Positions 24,252-37,696 of a stretch of DNA of 64,000 nucleotides are shown here, piece by piece; position 1 is the first letter of the stretch, and every line of letters starts with the position of its first letter. The DNA comes from Xenopus tropicalis (Eukaryota; Chordata; Amphibia; Anura; Pipidae). Location of the stretch: contig NC_030679.2 in assembly GCF_000004195.4 (NCBI RefSeq), forward strand, positions 28,075,712 to 28,139,711, read 5' to 3'. The position numbers and the translations under genes are program-made. A model generated the notes under the pieces. That model was not told where the DNA came from, did no database searches, and saw only the letters and a list, made by a program, of their open reading frames with translations.

Positions 24252-26690
24252 CTGCAGAGTGCCAGTAAAGCCATTAATATTAGGGATTTGTCCTTCTGAC
24301 TCACTGACCATAGTTTGCAGCTGTGGAAAATTAAGAGGTCTCAAATAGGAAAAATCATTTATTTCTGATGGAGAAAAACAGGTTTTGTAACATTGCCCTT
24401 GGGGATCTGAGGGCTCCATTCTAACCTCCATGAACTTCAACGTACCATCTGTGTTTAAGTGAAGGGTTGGCCGGCACTGTTCACTGTAATAGCTCAACTT
24501 TGGGCTTCCAAGGCAGCATGAGCATATTGTAGAGTTTGTCTCTTTTTTTAGGCATCGAGCAAGTAATATAATGAAGGTAATCAATGAAACTAAACTAACA
24601 GCAACTAAGGAAATAATCAAATACAGAGTCATCTCTGACTTACTGCCAGACTGTATAACAAAACTTTTAGATTTAGGGCTCTCCTCAAAAATGCTTTCCT
24701 CAAGTGATATGAATATGGTGACAGTGGTTGATAAAGGATGTTCCCCACGATCTTTTACCAAAATAACAAGCTTTTGATCAGTTTCATCTGTTTCTTGTAA
24801 TTCCCGGACTGTTCGTATCTCTCCATTAGAAGATGATATTTGAAAAAGAGATAGGTCTGTTCCTTCTACTATATGATAGGATAGCCATGCATTGTGTCCT
24901 GAGTCTAAATCCACTGCTGAAACTTTGGTGACCAAAAAGCCAGATGAGGCAGATTGTGGAACTTTTTGTTGGAAACTATCTGAGTGCTCTGGATACAAAA
25001 CTACAGGGGCATTATCATTTTGGTCTAAAATGAAAATAAAAACAGTAACATTGGATGACAGTCTTGGAGATCCAGAATCTTCAGCTTTTACAGTAATCTG
25101 TAAAACCTGGATTTGTTCATAGTCAAAAGAACCTTGTGCATAGATATTGCCATTGTTTGAGTCAATATATACAAAGGACAGAATTGAAGAATCATCAGTC
25201 TTCCTTTCAACTATAGAGTAAGTCAGGACTGAATTTAACCCATCATCTGGATCTTCTGCAGATACTGTACACAGAAAACTTCCTGGGCCATTATTCTCCT
25301 TTATAAAAGCACTGAAGTGTGATTGGGAAAATGCTGGTGGATTATCATTAATGTCTGAAATATTTAAAATTATAGCCATTGTTGTACGTAGTGGAGGAGA
25401 CCCTAAGTCTGTGGCAGTTAGATCAATAAAATATTGTGTGATTGTCTCTCTATCAAGAATGCCATCTGTTATTATTGAAAAATGATCATCAAATGATTTT
25501 ACTTTAAATGGGAGGTTTGGAGTCATTTCAAGATGAACCGCACCATTTTTACCTGAGTCTTTATCTCTTACATTTAGGAAACCGACTGCAGTTCCCAAGG
25601 CTGCATTTTCTGGTACTGCATTCAGCAGTGAGGTTAATGTTATTTCTGGTACATTATCATTAACATCTTCTATTTCTATTAGGATGAGGCATCGACTTTC
25701 ATGTTCAGGGATTCCTTTGTCTTTTGCTCTAATGGATATTTCATAAAAATCTTCTTCTTCAAAATCTATAACACCATTAACTGAAATTTCTCCAGAATTC
25801 TGGTTTAGGGTGAATAATTCTTTCACAGAATCCAGTGTATGGTAGTCAAAGAAGTATTCAATTTCTCCATTAAGTCCTTCATCCCGATCGGTTGCATTCA
25901 GTTTCAAAATAACAGTATTTTGTGGTGTATTTTCTGGCAGGATAAGCTTGTATGTTGAATGATCAAAAACAGGTGCATTGTCATTGCTGTCTTGGACAAT
26001 TACAGTTATCTGAGATGTACCTGATCTAGAAGGAATCCCACCATCAAAAGCAGTAATTGTAAGTTTATGAGATTCTTTTTCTTCCCTGTCCAACATTTTT
26101 TCTATAATTAACTCAGGAATAAGTGTCCCATCTTTCCGAGTCTTTGTTGTTAGAGAGAAATAGGGGTTTGGACTCAGGGTATATTTGGAAATACCATTAG
26201 TACTTATGTCTGGATCGTGAGCAGTCTCTATAGGAAATCGTGTGCCAGGATTTGCTAAGGCTTCTGAAATTTTTATCTTTTGATCACTTGTAATAAAATT
26301 TGGGGAATTATCATTTACATCCAAAATTTCAATCCTCAATTTGAAAAGCTCCAGAGGGTTGTCAAGTATTACTTCTAGAGGTAATATACAACTCGAGCCT
26401 GATCCACACAACGTTTCTCTGTCGATCTTTTCATTAACAGACAAGTCTCCATTTCTGTGGTTCAGTACAAAATATTTTCTGCCTCCATCTGAACCCAATC
26501 GCATTTTGCGTTTAAGAATGTCAGCAACATTAATTACAAGACTGTCTGCTAAATTTGCTATAAATGTCCCTGGTTCTGATTCTTCAGGAAGAGAATAGCG
26601 CAGCTGCCCAGAGACCCAGCCCAAGCAACAAAGGAAAGGTAAAACAATTACTTGCCATTTCCAAGACTTTAGTTGGTGTTGGATGTCCAT
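24252..26690 (-). CDS. pcdhg: Clustered protocadherin variable exon C (gamma-type)
   Basis: An 813-residue variable exon of the A-D subfamily. It starts MDIQHQLKSWKW, with a signal peptide through WVSG, C-X5-C in EC1 (CGSGSSC), and six cadherin repeats whose linkers read DVNDNSP, DSNDNAP, DVNDNVP, DINDNPP and DQNDNAP. A single membrane helix follows, then the tail DGTLKFMEVRM...NGFTGTLQ. The donor CTGCAG|GTGAGG follows Gln in phase 0; translation past it would add VRKQFD and stop. EC1 and EC2 differ clearly from A and B, yet the start of EC4 is identical to them at the DNA level for about 100 bp. This patchwork points to gene conversion. Confidence 0.93.
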
Positions 26691-26977
26691 AATGTGAATC
26701 CTTTCCTTACAGCAGCATGTGGTGATAAGCTTTATATCATCCCAAAGAAGAAGGTAACCAATTGCTTGGAAATAAAACCATCAGAATAAAAACAGCCATA
26801 TTAAAAACTGCAAACATCCAAAAGGCTTTGTATCGGAAAAGCAGCTATGCCTTCTGTGAGACTGGAGAGATGGGAGGAAACTGCTGAGAGGGGGAGGAGT
26901 ATGAATGGGTGACGTGAGCAGATCCACTACTGAATCAAAATATCTGTCTGGTAGACTGCTCTGCCCTCTTCTGGCCA
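26691..26977 (-). promoter_or_regulatory. Promoter region of exon C with CTCF/CSE-like motif at 26961-26977
   Basis: TGGCCAGAAGAGGGCAG is on the sense strand 271 bp upstream of the ATG. The proximal block with GGGAGG and GGGGGAGG lies at about 26868-26900. Confidence 0.75.
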
Positions 26978-29900
26978 AAAATATTAATTTACATTACCAT
27001 CTGAAAGTTACCAAAGTCAAAATATCACCTTGACTTAATTCTTTACATTATAATAATGAAAATTTTATTATGAAACTGTTGTCGTATAATTTTCTGAAGA
27101 AATAATTAAAGATCATAGTCAAATGAAAAAAAATATAAAATGAAATACTATTAAATGTAAATATGTATTTTATAAAGTATTTCCATCTTGGATGCTGATA
27201 TTGCTTTCTTATTCCTGCATTTACTGTAACTATTAAACACTCATTTTCATTCCAGCTTATATATACAATTCTGACAAATTTGTCAGTTTCAGACAATAGA
27301 TACTTTTTACATTTGCTGCTGCACAAGGTAGGGAAGAATAACAAAGATTTAGGGAGGATTAGCCTCCCCAGAATTAGACCAAGTTCTATATGTTCACTAA
27401 TGACTAATGATGTTCTTCAATGAAAATACTTTAACTTGCTAGTAATGTAACCAGAGCCTCGGTATATAATATACACCAGGTGCACTGCTACCATCCTCCT
27501 TTCCACATGTCGCACTTCCTCTTAACACTGCCAATGTACTTATTGCCTCATCATGAAGAGCAGGCCCTGGTGCAGTCATACTTCCCTGGGCCTCTCTAAA
27601 GAATGTCATTTTCCTCCCCTACTACACCACTATCACTGCAGCCAAAACTGGAATCTCCATACTGCTTTTGTTATTATGACTATATCTCACTGGTGGGACC
27701 AACTAGAAACTATCGGGATCTAGGCAGGAGCCTATGGAACCTTGTGCATGTAACATGCTTTTAATGTGTCACTCTAAATTCTTGAACAACTGAGTTGCAA
27801 ATATGTTACCCTTCACATTCGAAACTAAGAAAAATACTTTATATATGCATTTGTTTCTCTATATAGACAAAGTATGCAAAAAATCGCTAAATTTAAAAGA
27901 TAATGTAGTAACAGACACAGATCTAATTACTCATAGTATAAATAAGTTGTTTATATTTAACAGTACATCTGTAATTCTGTCTGTTGATTGGAGGCTATAG
28001 GTTGCTAGAAAATGGTGTTGAAAACCTGTCTAAAAACACCAAAAAAAAATTGTATTATAAATGACTTAAGTATGATAATATCACAGATACGAAAGGTATA
28101 TCTTTTTTAAATAACTACACGGGGGTAGTGACATTCCAAGGCAGCAAATAATAATGAACAGGTCAAATTTACATTATTTTTCATTAACTTTAACACAATT
28201 TTTAGATTGGTTGGGTGATAGAGGTGTTGGCAGCCAATTAACATTATTGCCCACACAAAAGAATCACATTTGAGAGTTAAATCAACTCTTTCCTGACAAA
28301 AATGCGAGTACATTTAAACCCCTAGGAATCCTTCAGCATTCAGCTTGAAATTTTAGAATCTGCCCCTTAGTAGTCCATATATTTTATTTGGATGGAAAAT
28401 ATTTAATTGTCCTTTCAAAAGTACTGCTTTATCATCTTACCATTTGGAAAACCCTGTTAAAAAAAGTGACAGTTAGGTGTCTGATTATGTATGTGCTGGA
28501 CCTCCTAGTTTCTACATTATATGAAATAGTATTTAGACAAATTAAGGGGCCAATTAAATCACATAAATACATTTGGCAACTAAAACCTGGCTTTAGTAGA
28601 AGCCAATGGGAAGTTCAGTTATTTAACTATTTGCATCTTTTTGTTAAAAAGTCAAATTTTTTAAAAAATGGAGAAATGTGATTTTCATGGCAGTTCATAA
28701 ATTAGATTGTTCAGATTCTTTGTAAGTATGCTAATTGGGCTTAATTTAGATTATTCTCAGATTTAATAACTGATAAATTGGCTTCTAGGTATTGTACATA
28801 GAAAATAACCTCCTTAATTCCCACACACGCATGCAATTCTTTACACACACTGCATACTAGTATTCACCTGCCAGTGTTATATTTCAATAGCTAGAATTAT
28901 TTTTGTCTCTATAAGTATTAAAATGTTTGTACATATGTCACATTTAATATCAAACATATGATTTACTATTCTACACTCTGAAGAAGAAAAAAACAGATAA
29001 TGCTGTTTATTTTATAACATACTGGGCATAATCTGATAAATCAAATTCAGATAGCATAGTACTGTATCTCACAAGCTTGAGCAAATAATAATAGTTTGTC
29101 TTACTGACCCAAATGTTCCAGCATTCCATGTCATTTGCCATCCCATAATAACACTGACACATTTGTAGGAACTTGAAGATGACTTTCTGCATCACTGAAC
29201 ATAAGCTTTAGGCAATTTTGTAGAAACTAGTAATGTAACAAATAGGGCAACGTTTTATCCAGGCATAGTAACCCATATCTAAGAGCAATCAATAAGGTCT
29301 TTGCCTTCAGCAACACACCAGGAAATCTGACCTGGTAATTAAGTTTGGTTAACAAAGCAGTAAAAGACTTTGCTGATACTCAACATCAGAGAGTAATTAA
29401 TGCTTTCAGAGAAAATAAAATGTAGAAGCATCATTGATCCATGACTCAATATGAAAATGACAGGAAAATAAGACTAAAATAAACACACTAACCAGAAATT
29501 CTGATTTGCATGACAATCTCAACATCCAATGCCCTCTCAGCATGCAAGATTCATATTTTCCACCACTTACTGGACTAAATGATTCTATAAGACATCAAAT
29601 ACTATATAAATATGGGAAAATCCTCTTTATTATTTCTCAAGTAATAGGATTACTAGAATGACCTCTGCCTCACAAACTAAAATTTCCAAAAACAATCTGT
29701 AAATTTTGGGTGAACACAACCTTGTGTGTTGGTTAAAATCCCAGGCTGGGTGTGGGTAGATCATTCTTCATCAGTTTACAGTAAAAGTTTTTATAATGCC
29801 TGAAAAATGACCATTGAAATTCAAACACGAGCCACAAGACCTTTGTTGGAGAAAAGCACTCCTTATTCAGTCCTTCATAGCACACCAAATTAGCTTAAGG

Positions 29901-30834
29901 TTTACTTATTATAATGATGCTACTCATTAATGTTTACACTACCATATGTTAGTAGGTATACACTTACATATGGCTGATGTGTAAAGGCAAAGACACAATT
30001 CTGAATATAAAAGTCTAGTGGAACCATGAAGTCATTCATAAACTTGTTTTAGCATTTGGTAGTTATAATAGGGATTTAACATTTTAATAAATTATCACAT
30101 GCTCTGCCATCATTAGTTTATGTTGCTTAACTGTATGCATATAGCTACATTAAAAACTACAAAAAAACTACTTCAAAAGCCACCATTTTGTTATATTCTG
30201 TATGTTTCCTCGCCTAACACCTAAAAGAGATGAGCAAAAAATACAGGTTGCTAATAGGAATAAATGTGAGTAATCAGAAGTGACAAAGTTAAACTGTAGA
30301 TTCCTTTGGCTAGTTTGTTTCCCATTTATATTTGTCATTCTCAGTGGAGCTTACAAACTTTCTCCCCTTACACACATACAAACGCACATACACATACTCA
30401 TATACTAACACATATTGATGTCTGTATGTACTGAGTGTGGAAAGAACCCTATGCAGATATAGGTAGAACAAACGTCATACAGATTGTACCATAGTTAGAA
30501 TCAAAAACAGGCAGCATGGCTAACCAATTTACCTCTGGGGCACCTTATGTAATAGAAATTTTTTCCAGGAAAATATTAATGTTCATGTTGGCCCTGTATT
30601 GCTCTTGAAAGCCCCTCTGTCCATCATTACTGAATGCAGACTCCAAGGCTACATACAAACAGACAAGACATAGAAGCTGACAGAGAAAAAGATATAAAAT
30701 TATATTGAAGCCCCTTTCCCAAGTAAATCATTTGTAAACTGCTAAAAATGTATAGTAAAAGGCAGATATATAATCAACATTTCTTAATAAATGATATATG
30801 TTTAAACATGGCAATGCTATCAGATTTTTCTCAC
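26978..30834. other. Non-coding interval between exons C and D
   Basis: About 3.8 kb of AT-rich sequence. No open frame over 100 codons and no recognisable transposon ends were found. A slightly GC-richer patch (about 27470-27680) has no partner in the other units. A CA-rich patch lies near 30370-30410. I see nothing functional here. Confidence 0.6.
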
Positions 30835-33273
30835 CTGTAAAGTTCCATTTATATCAGAAAAAAGACCTCCTGAATCACTGACCATAGTTGTCAGCTGAGG
30901 AAAATGCAGAGGTTTCAAATAGGAAAAATCATTATTTTCTGATGGAGAAAAACATGTTTTGTAACATTGCCCTTGGGGATCTGAGGGCTCCATTCTAACC
31001 TCCATGAACTTTAATGTACCATCTGAGTTTATATGAAGAGTTGGCCGGCATGTTTGGTTATAGTAGTTGGACTCAGATCTTCCAAGGCAGCACATAGCAG
31101 AGCTTGTCTCTTTTTTAAGGCATCTAGCAAGTAATATGATAAAAGTGATCAATGAAACTACACTAACAGCAACCAAAGAAATTATCAAATACAGAGTAAT
31201 CTCTGGTTTGTTATTGGCACTAACAAAACTTCGGGATTTAGTGCTCTCCTGAAAAATGTTGTCCTCGAGTGTTATGTATATGGTGACAGAAGTTGATAAA
31301 GTTGGCTCCCCATGATCCATTACAGATATGACAAGGCTTTGATCAACTTGATCAGCTTCCTGTATTCCCCGGACAGTTCGAATTTCCCCATTGTAAGCAG
31401 ATATTTGAAACAAAGCTGAATCTGTACTATCTTCCATTTGATAGGATAGCCATGCATTGTGTCCTGAGTCTATATCCACTGCAGATACTTTGGTAACCAA
31501 ATAGCCAGGAGAAGCAGATTTGGGGATTTTCTGTGCTGGAATGACTTGCTTTGAGTACTCTGGAAACAACACTAAAGGGGCATTATCATTTTCATCTAAA
31601 ATAAAGATAAAAACAGTTATAGTGGAAGATAGCTTTGGAGATCCAGAATCTTCAGCCTTCACAGTAATTTGCAAAACCTGGATTTGTTCATAATCAAAAG
31701 AACCTTGTGCATAGATATTTCCATTGTTAGAGTTGATGTGTATAAAAGAAAGAACTGATGAAGCATCGGCCTTCCTTTCAACTATAGAGTAAGTAATGAC
31801 CGAATTTAACCCATCATCTGGATCAGCTGCAGAAACTGTATACAGAGAACTTCCAGGCTGATTATTCTCTCGTATAAAGGCATTGAAGTGTGGCTGAGAA
31901 AATACCGGTGGATTATCATTGATGTCTGAAATATTTAATATGATGGTCATTTGTGTACGCAAAGGAGGTGACCCCAAGTCTGTGGCAATCAGGTCAAGAA
32001 CATATTGTGCAACTTTCTCTCTATCAAGGACTCCATCTGTTACTATTGAATAGCGATTGTTGACTGCTTTAATTTTAAAAGGAAGGATTGGGGATATCTC
32101 TAGATTTACCTCCCCATTCTTTCCTGAGTCTTTATCACTTACACTTAAGAAACCGACTGCAGTTCCCAAGGCTGCATTTTCTGGTACTGCATTTAACAGG
32201 GAAGTTAATGTTATTTCTGGAGCGTTATCATTTGTATCCTCTATTTCTATTAATATCATACAGCGACTTTCTAGCCCAGGATGTCCTTTGTCTTTGGCTC
32301 TGATAGATATTTCATAAAAATCTGCTTCTTCAAAATCTATGATACCATTAATTGAAATTTCTCCTGTTCTTTGATTCAGGTTAAATAACTGTTTTACAGA
32401 ATTTAATGTATGAAAATCAAAGAAGTATTCAATTTCCCCATTAAGTCCTTCATCCTGATCTGTTGCATTCAGTTTCAAAATAACAGTATTTTTTGGTTTA
32501 TTTTCTAGTAAGATGACTTTGTAGGTTGAATGATCAAAAACTGGTGCATTGTCATTGCTATCTAGAACAGTAATAGTTATCTGTGATGTACCCGACCTAG
32601 GAGGATTGCCACCATCCAATGCAGTAATTGTGAGTTTATGGTATTCCTTTTCCTCTCTATCCAATGCTTTATCTATAAGTAATGCTGGAATTGGTTTCCC
32701 GTCTTTTCGAGTCTTTAGTGACAAAGAGAAATATGGGTTTGGAGTCAGTGTATATTTAGAAACCGTATTAGTGCCGATGTCTGGATCCTGTGCACTCTCC
32801 AAAGGAAACTGTGTTCCTGGGCTTGCTAATGCTTCTATGATTTGTATTATTTGATCATTTGTTGAGAATTTTGGAGAATTGTCATTTATATCAAGAATCT
32901 CAATTTCAAAACTGAAAAGCTCCAGTGGATTTTCAATTACTATTTCTAGAGGTAATACACATCTTGTACTGGATCCACACAAGGTTTCTCGGTCGATCTT
33001 TTCATTAACAGACAAGTCTCCATTTCCCTGGTTCAATGAAAAATATTTTCTGCTTCCCTCTGAACCCAGTCGCATTCTGCGTTCAGAAATATCTGCAGCA
33101 TTTAATAACAGATCTCTTGCTACATTTGCTATAAATGTCCCTGGTCCTGATTCTTCAGTAACTGAATAATGAAGCTGCCCAGAGACCCAGCCCAAGCTAC
33201 AAAGAAAAGGAAAAATGACTACTTGCCATGTCCAGGGCTTTGTTGGGTTGTAGATGTCCATAACGTGCTTCAT
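30835..33273 (-). CDS. pcdhg: Clustered protocadherin variable exon D (gamma-type)
   Basis: Variable exon of the A-D subfamily, 813 residues from the first Met. The frame opens MKHVMDIYNPTKPW; all sister exons start at the Met corresponding to residue 5 (ATG at 33261), which also has G at +4, so that is the likelier start. Signal peptide, C-X5-C in EC1, six cadherin repeats (DINDNSP, DSNDNAP, DTNDNAP, DINDNPP, DENDNAP), membrane helix and tail are intact. The Cys-rich stretch after the helix is shorter (AMCCLG) than in A-C. The tail lacks the four or five residues before GTLQ seen in A. Phase-0 donor TTACAG|GTGAGA follows Gln; read-through would add VRKI only. Confidence 0.93.
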
Positions 33274-33533
33274 TCCCTAAAAGCAACATGTGCTGAAAAT
33301 CTTATCCCAAAGAAAAAGTGAACCAGGTCCTTCCAATCATTTCAGAAAAAGCCATATTTGAATAAATACTAATCTTCCACAAGGTGTTGATCGGAACAGC
33401 AGCTATGCCTTTGTGTGACTGGAGAGATGGGAGGCGGCTGTTGAGATGAGGAGGGGAATAAAGAATGTAATGGGCAGATCTACTGCTGTAGCAAATAATC
33501 TGACTGGTTGACTGCCCTGCCCTCTTCTGGCCA
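33274..33533 (-). promoter_or_regulatory. Promoter region of exon D with CTCF/CSE-like motif at 33517-33533
   Basis: TGGCCAGAAGAGGGCAG lies 244 bp upstream of the first ATG and 256 bp upstream of the homologous one, closer than in sister exons. The GGGAGG block is reduced (about 33430-33460). Confidence 0.72.
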
Positions 33534-35429
33534 GTATTAAGAATTTCAAATAGCAACTTGAATTTTTAAAAGAATATTGCTGTAATAATTGTCATTATTG
33601 CTGTTTCTAAATTTCCATAAAAATAATGTTTTGAACCTGAATATTCCAACATTAGGATATGTGGCAACATTAGCAAAATATTGTCACGTTAACTAACACA
33701 TATCGTGCCCTATAAACACATATTGATATAACAATTTTTTTACAGAACTTTCAAATATATTATGTTTTCAAAAACATATGAAAAAAGTAATTGTGAATTA
33801 TATTTGTTTTACAGTATTTAGATTTCATAACAATTTGTTAATATTTGCTAGTATAATGCAGTTGAAAAGTCAAAGAAGGAGACAAATTGATCCAAAATCT
33901 TATGCATTTCATACTTTGGTATTTTTACTCAAAACAGAAGTTAAATGAGAAAGCAACAATTAAATGCATATGGGTTATGGGATTTTTGATCAAACTAAAC
34001 TGCATTTGCTCTTGGTAGCCACTTCAATACTGGGGAAGCCATCTGCAGTCTCCCCTGCTACAAAGTAACTCCAGCCTTTATAAAAGGCTTATGCAGGATT
34101 ATTTATTTTATACCCTGGATAGAACTCTTTGCTAGAATGTAACACCAACCTCTTCTAATTTTAAGTAATAATGAAGTATAGAATTTGGCTTAGGTGAATA
34201 TATGGGGTGAATACAGGTGAATATATGGGTCCTTACAGAGCTTGTAAGCTTGAAGATTAAATGATGGCCCTCCAGTAGGGCAAATTAGAAAATCAGAGAT
34301 CCTGCGGTTCTCTTACAATTAACTCAACTCAGCTATTTACAAACAATTTCAGGGCCCCAGGCTCTTCTTTGTGTACCCCAGCTTTGAAACCACGTTCATG
34401 TGTCCAGTTACTAAAAATAGAAACTATTATCAGCAACCAGACCCTGCTTTGCTGCAGCCTATGTAATCTGCCAAGGAGACTTGGAAAAGGAGGTCACAGA
34501 TAGGGCATGCAGTTACCAAATTTTAACCTGAAACAGACTGATAACATTTAAAATATCTATTCACTGCATTTAATTCATTCCAGACTCTTTTGAATGAATG
34601 TCTACAAGGTTCTGACTACATGTACCTAGTCCAGAGTTGGCCTGTAAATGCATCATTCTGGCCTGTTATTATGCCTTACATATCATACAATGCTGTGCTG
34701 CTGAATATCTTATCCCATAAGGTCTGTCTTCTGGGCTTTATAGATGACCAAGTACTGTATCAACAGGGCTGTGTTTCACCATACTCTTCAATGCAAAGAA
34801 ATGTATTCTCCTTTACTTGACAACCCAGGACCCCCTTCCCTGACTACTTAGCTAACATTAATTAAAACAATATTTCCTCTGGCACAACTTACTTATATGG
34901 TGAAGCAGGGTACTCTCTTAAATATGGCAGGGTATGGTGTATCTACTTCAATGCAAACTCTTAGTTGTTGGTTTGAAATACCGCAGTCTGCTCAATACCC
35001 ATGTTCTGGGTCTGCTGTTAGTGTAAATCAGTACTGTTTACGAGAAGACTTTTACTCCAATGAGCCAGAATGACACTGTAGATATTGTGATTGTGAACTG
35101 CCTGTCGTTTCTATATCTCTTCTACTGTACATATCCGCTTCACCTAATGCCCTGCTTAATAACTCAATAAACAGCTTTGAAACACATTTACTAAAAACCC
35201 CTTTAAAAGTCCTCATCCTAAATATTCCCCCTCCTGTTAGCGAGGGATTTTTACTTTCATTAATTACTTTAGAATAAAGCTAAATGAACACGTCACTCTA
35301 AAATCAAATAGTACAAATATGAATGTGTTACTAGATTTTTAAATCACATATCCCTAATTCCCTTGCATGACACTTTCAACAGCAATTGAAAACCTATGAA
35401 GAAAGATGTGCCTTTGACATAACATCTGC

Positions 35430-35640
35430 TTTCTTTTAATCATAGCAGAACCTCAGCTTGCTGTGTTCCGGTGGCTAAAAGGGGATTAGCTAAAGTGGAG
35501 AGACATCAGAATGTATAATTCTAAGATTCACTTTGTTTTAATCACAAAAGAATCTTAGCTTGCTGTGTTTCTGATGCCTAAGAGGGGGATTTACTGAAGC
35601 AGAAAAGAATGCTTGACATCAGAATATCTACTTTGGAGAA
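35430..35640. repeat. Direct duplication of about 105-115 bp, diverged
   Basis: Two copies share TTTTAATCA, CAGCTTGCTGTGTT or TAGCTTGCTGTGTT, and GACATCAGAAT in the same order. The first starts at about 35433 and the second at about 35535. The second copy runs directly into the orphan CTCF-like motif. Confidence 0.6.
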
Positions 35641-35654
35641 GTTGGTTTCCCAGT

Positions 35655-35671
35655 CTGCCCTCTTCTGGTAC
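35655..35671 (-). promoter_or_regulatory. Orphan CTCF/CSE-like motif without an adjacent exon
   Basis: The minus strand holds the same 13-mer CCAGAAGAGGGCA, followed by G, that marks every variable-exon promoter in the window, in the same orientation. No variable exon lies within 2 kb on the transcribed side; the next is D, which has its own copy. It may be a relic of a lost exon or a free-standing CTCF site. Confidence 0.6.
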
Positions 35672-36345
35672 AGCATGGCAATACAATGCAAGTGTACAAG
35701 TGCTTAAGCAGTAACTTGTTATATGAGTGCACTGAACATATATTTTAATAAATATACAGCTCGGTTATTTTTAAGGCTAATATTTAGCATAATATTATCT
35801 TAAGCACACATGCAGGATTTACGTAATGATGAATACTAAAACACCATGATCAAAATGAAACAAAATAACACAATGCACATTAGATAAAAACAGTTTAGAT
35901 CTGGTATAGATCCTATATTAAGCCTATAAAAACTATTACAATATACTTTAAGGCACAGTTGTGAATTTCACAGTAAAAACAGTACACATTTGGAATTAAA
36001 TTTATATTTATCCCGTGTATACTAGCTGTTTTGATCATATTCTCTTCAGTGGACTTTTCAGAGTATCCTGTAAATGTCATTATATACCAAACTGGAACCC
36101 TTCTATATCTAGTAAATTTGCATAGGAATTATCACCATCAGCAAATGTTTGCATGAAAAATAGGTATGTTATGCAATTGTATTAATTATGGCTGTTTCTA
36201 AGTTTGCTAGACTTAGTTGACTTTGTAAGCAAAGGTTTCCTTGAGGTTTCAACAGTGCTTCTGAGGTTTCTAAACAACAAGTAATAATATAAGTAATAAC
36301 TATAACTAGTATAATATATTATTTACTACATTAATTATTAAGCAA

Positions 36346-36354
<9 letters not shown>

Positions 36355-36378
<24 letters not shown>
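36355..36378. repeat. AT dinucleotide microsatellite
   Basis: About 12 AT units in a row, between AACAATATAT and GATTTACAATT. Confidence 0.85.
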
Positions 36379-37616
36379 GATTTACAATTTACCTCCCCTG
36401 TTTGGTGTTATATAAACATGCAGTACCAAATGAAGCTGTATCAGTAACATAATTATGGACATAATAAAGGAGAACACACTTCTGTCTGTACCTCTACCTG
36501 ACAGGGTTAATAGAACTAAACCTGTGCTTTGGTTGGGCAGGCCTGCATATGGTTTGAAGTATGATTGGAACAAGTCCTACCCATCTGGAGAGCAATGTTG
36601 TGAAGATAGTGGATCAAAAGCTACTAATCTAAACCATTTGAAGAGTGGAATTAACAACTTAAGACAAACTAATGGCAGGTAGCAAAATGATATGATACAA
36701 AGTAATATATGATCTGGTGTATTAGCACTTGGGAAAACATCATGTGATGTAAGGGTGTTTATTCACTAGTGTTTATTTAAATGGTGACTAAAAGATGGAT
36801 GTCAGTTTCTAACAGGAATTATGATTCTGTTCTCTGAAGTAACCAAGTCTTATTTATGCAATTTTTGGACTAAAGTCTAGTGATTATCCTAGAATTCCAG
36901 CATAATTGCAGCCTGGTACAGAATATGTGTTATATATACATCTATATCATTCCCTCATGGGTGGTTAATAAAGCAAATAGAATAAAAGCAAAATTAAGCA
37001 AATTATTTTCAGTGGTTTTAGTAAAAAGTCCTATGCAATCTGCCCTACAATTTTTATATCAAAAGGAAAACTATACCTTTAGAAAGAATACTTAACCAAC
37101 TTGATAAATGGCATAGAACTTTACCAAACAAAAAACAAAACAAAACAAAAATATATATTTATATATATCAGTAAATATTGCTCTTTTACATCTTTTCCAC
37201 CATTTAGTGATGGGCTGTGTGCTCCCACAGAGATCACATGACCAGAAATAATGCAGCTCTATTTATATATGCATCTTTTTGTCATTTTACAGTACATTTT
37301 CTGAATTATTTCATTGGCTGATGGTAAGTAGGTAGCAAGTTTTCTAAAGTAATTTAAAAGGCTGACAAATTTGACCTAACATTCTTGTAAAACATAATAT
37401 TGAGGCGCTACAAAATATTCAATTATTATATTTAATATTATATAATAAATAGACAAATGGAAATTAAATGACAAATTAAATGTGGTATCTTATTTAATAG
37501 TCTTGAGTATCTTAAAACAAGAAAGACCAAGTAAGTGTAAGTTAAACTCTACTAGTGATCCAGTAAATATAGTGAATAAAATACCCCCTTTGTAAAATAT
37601 AAGGATATTATAAGTC

Positions 37617-37696
37617 ACCTAGGAGTTCCATGACCATTCAAAGGCATGAGGCCGAAGGCCAAGAGCTTTTATCCAGGTCACGGAACTCCAAGGTAC
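37617..37696. repeat. Imperfect hairpin / small foldback repeat
   Basis: CCTAGGAGTTCCATGACC on the left pairs with GGTCACGGAACTCCAAGG on the right. The loop contains AGGCCGAAGGCC. It looks like a terminal fragment of a DNA transposon, but the family is not recognised. Confidence 0.5.
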
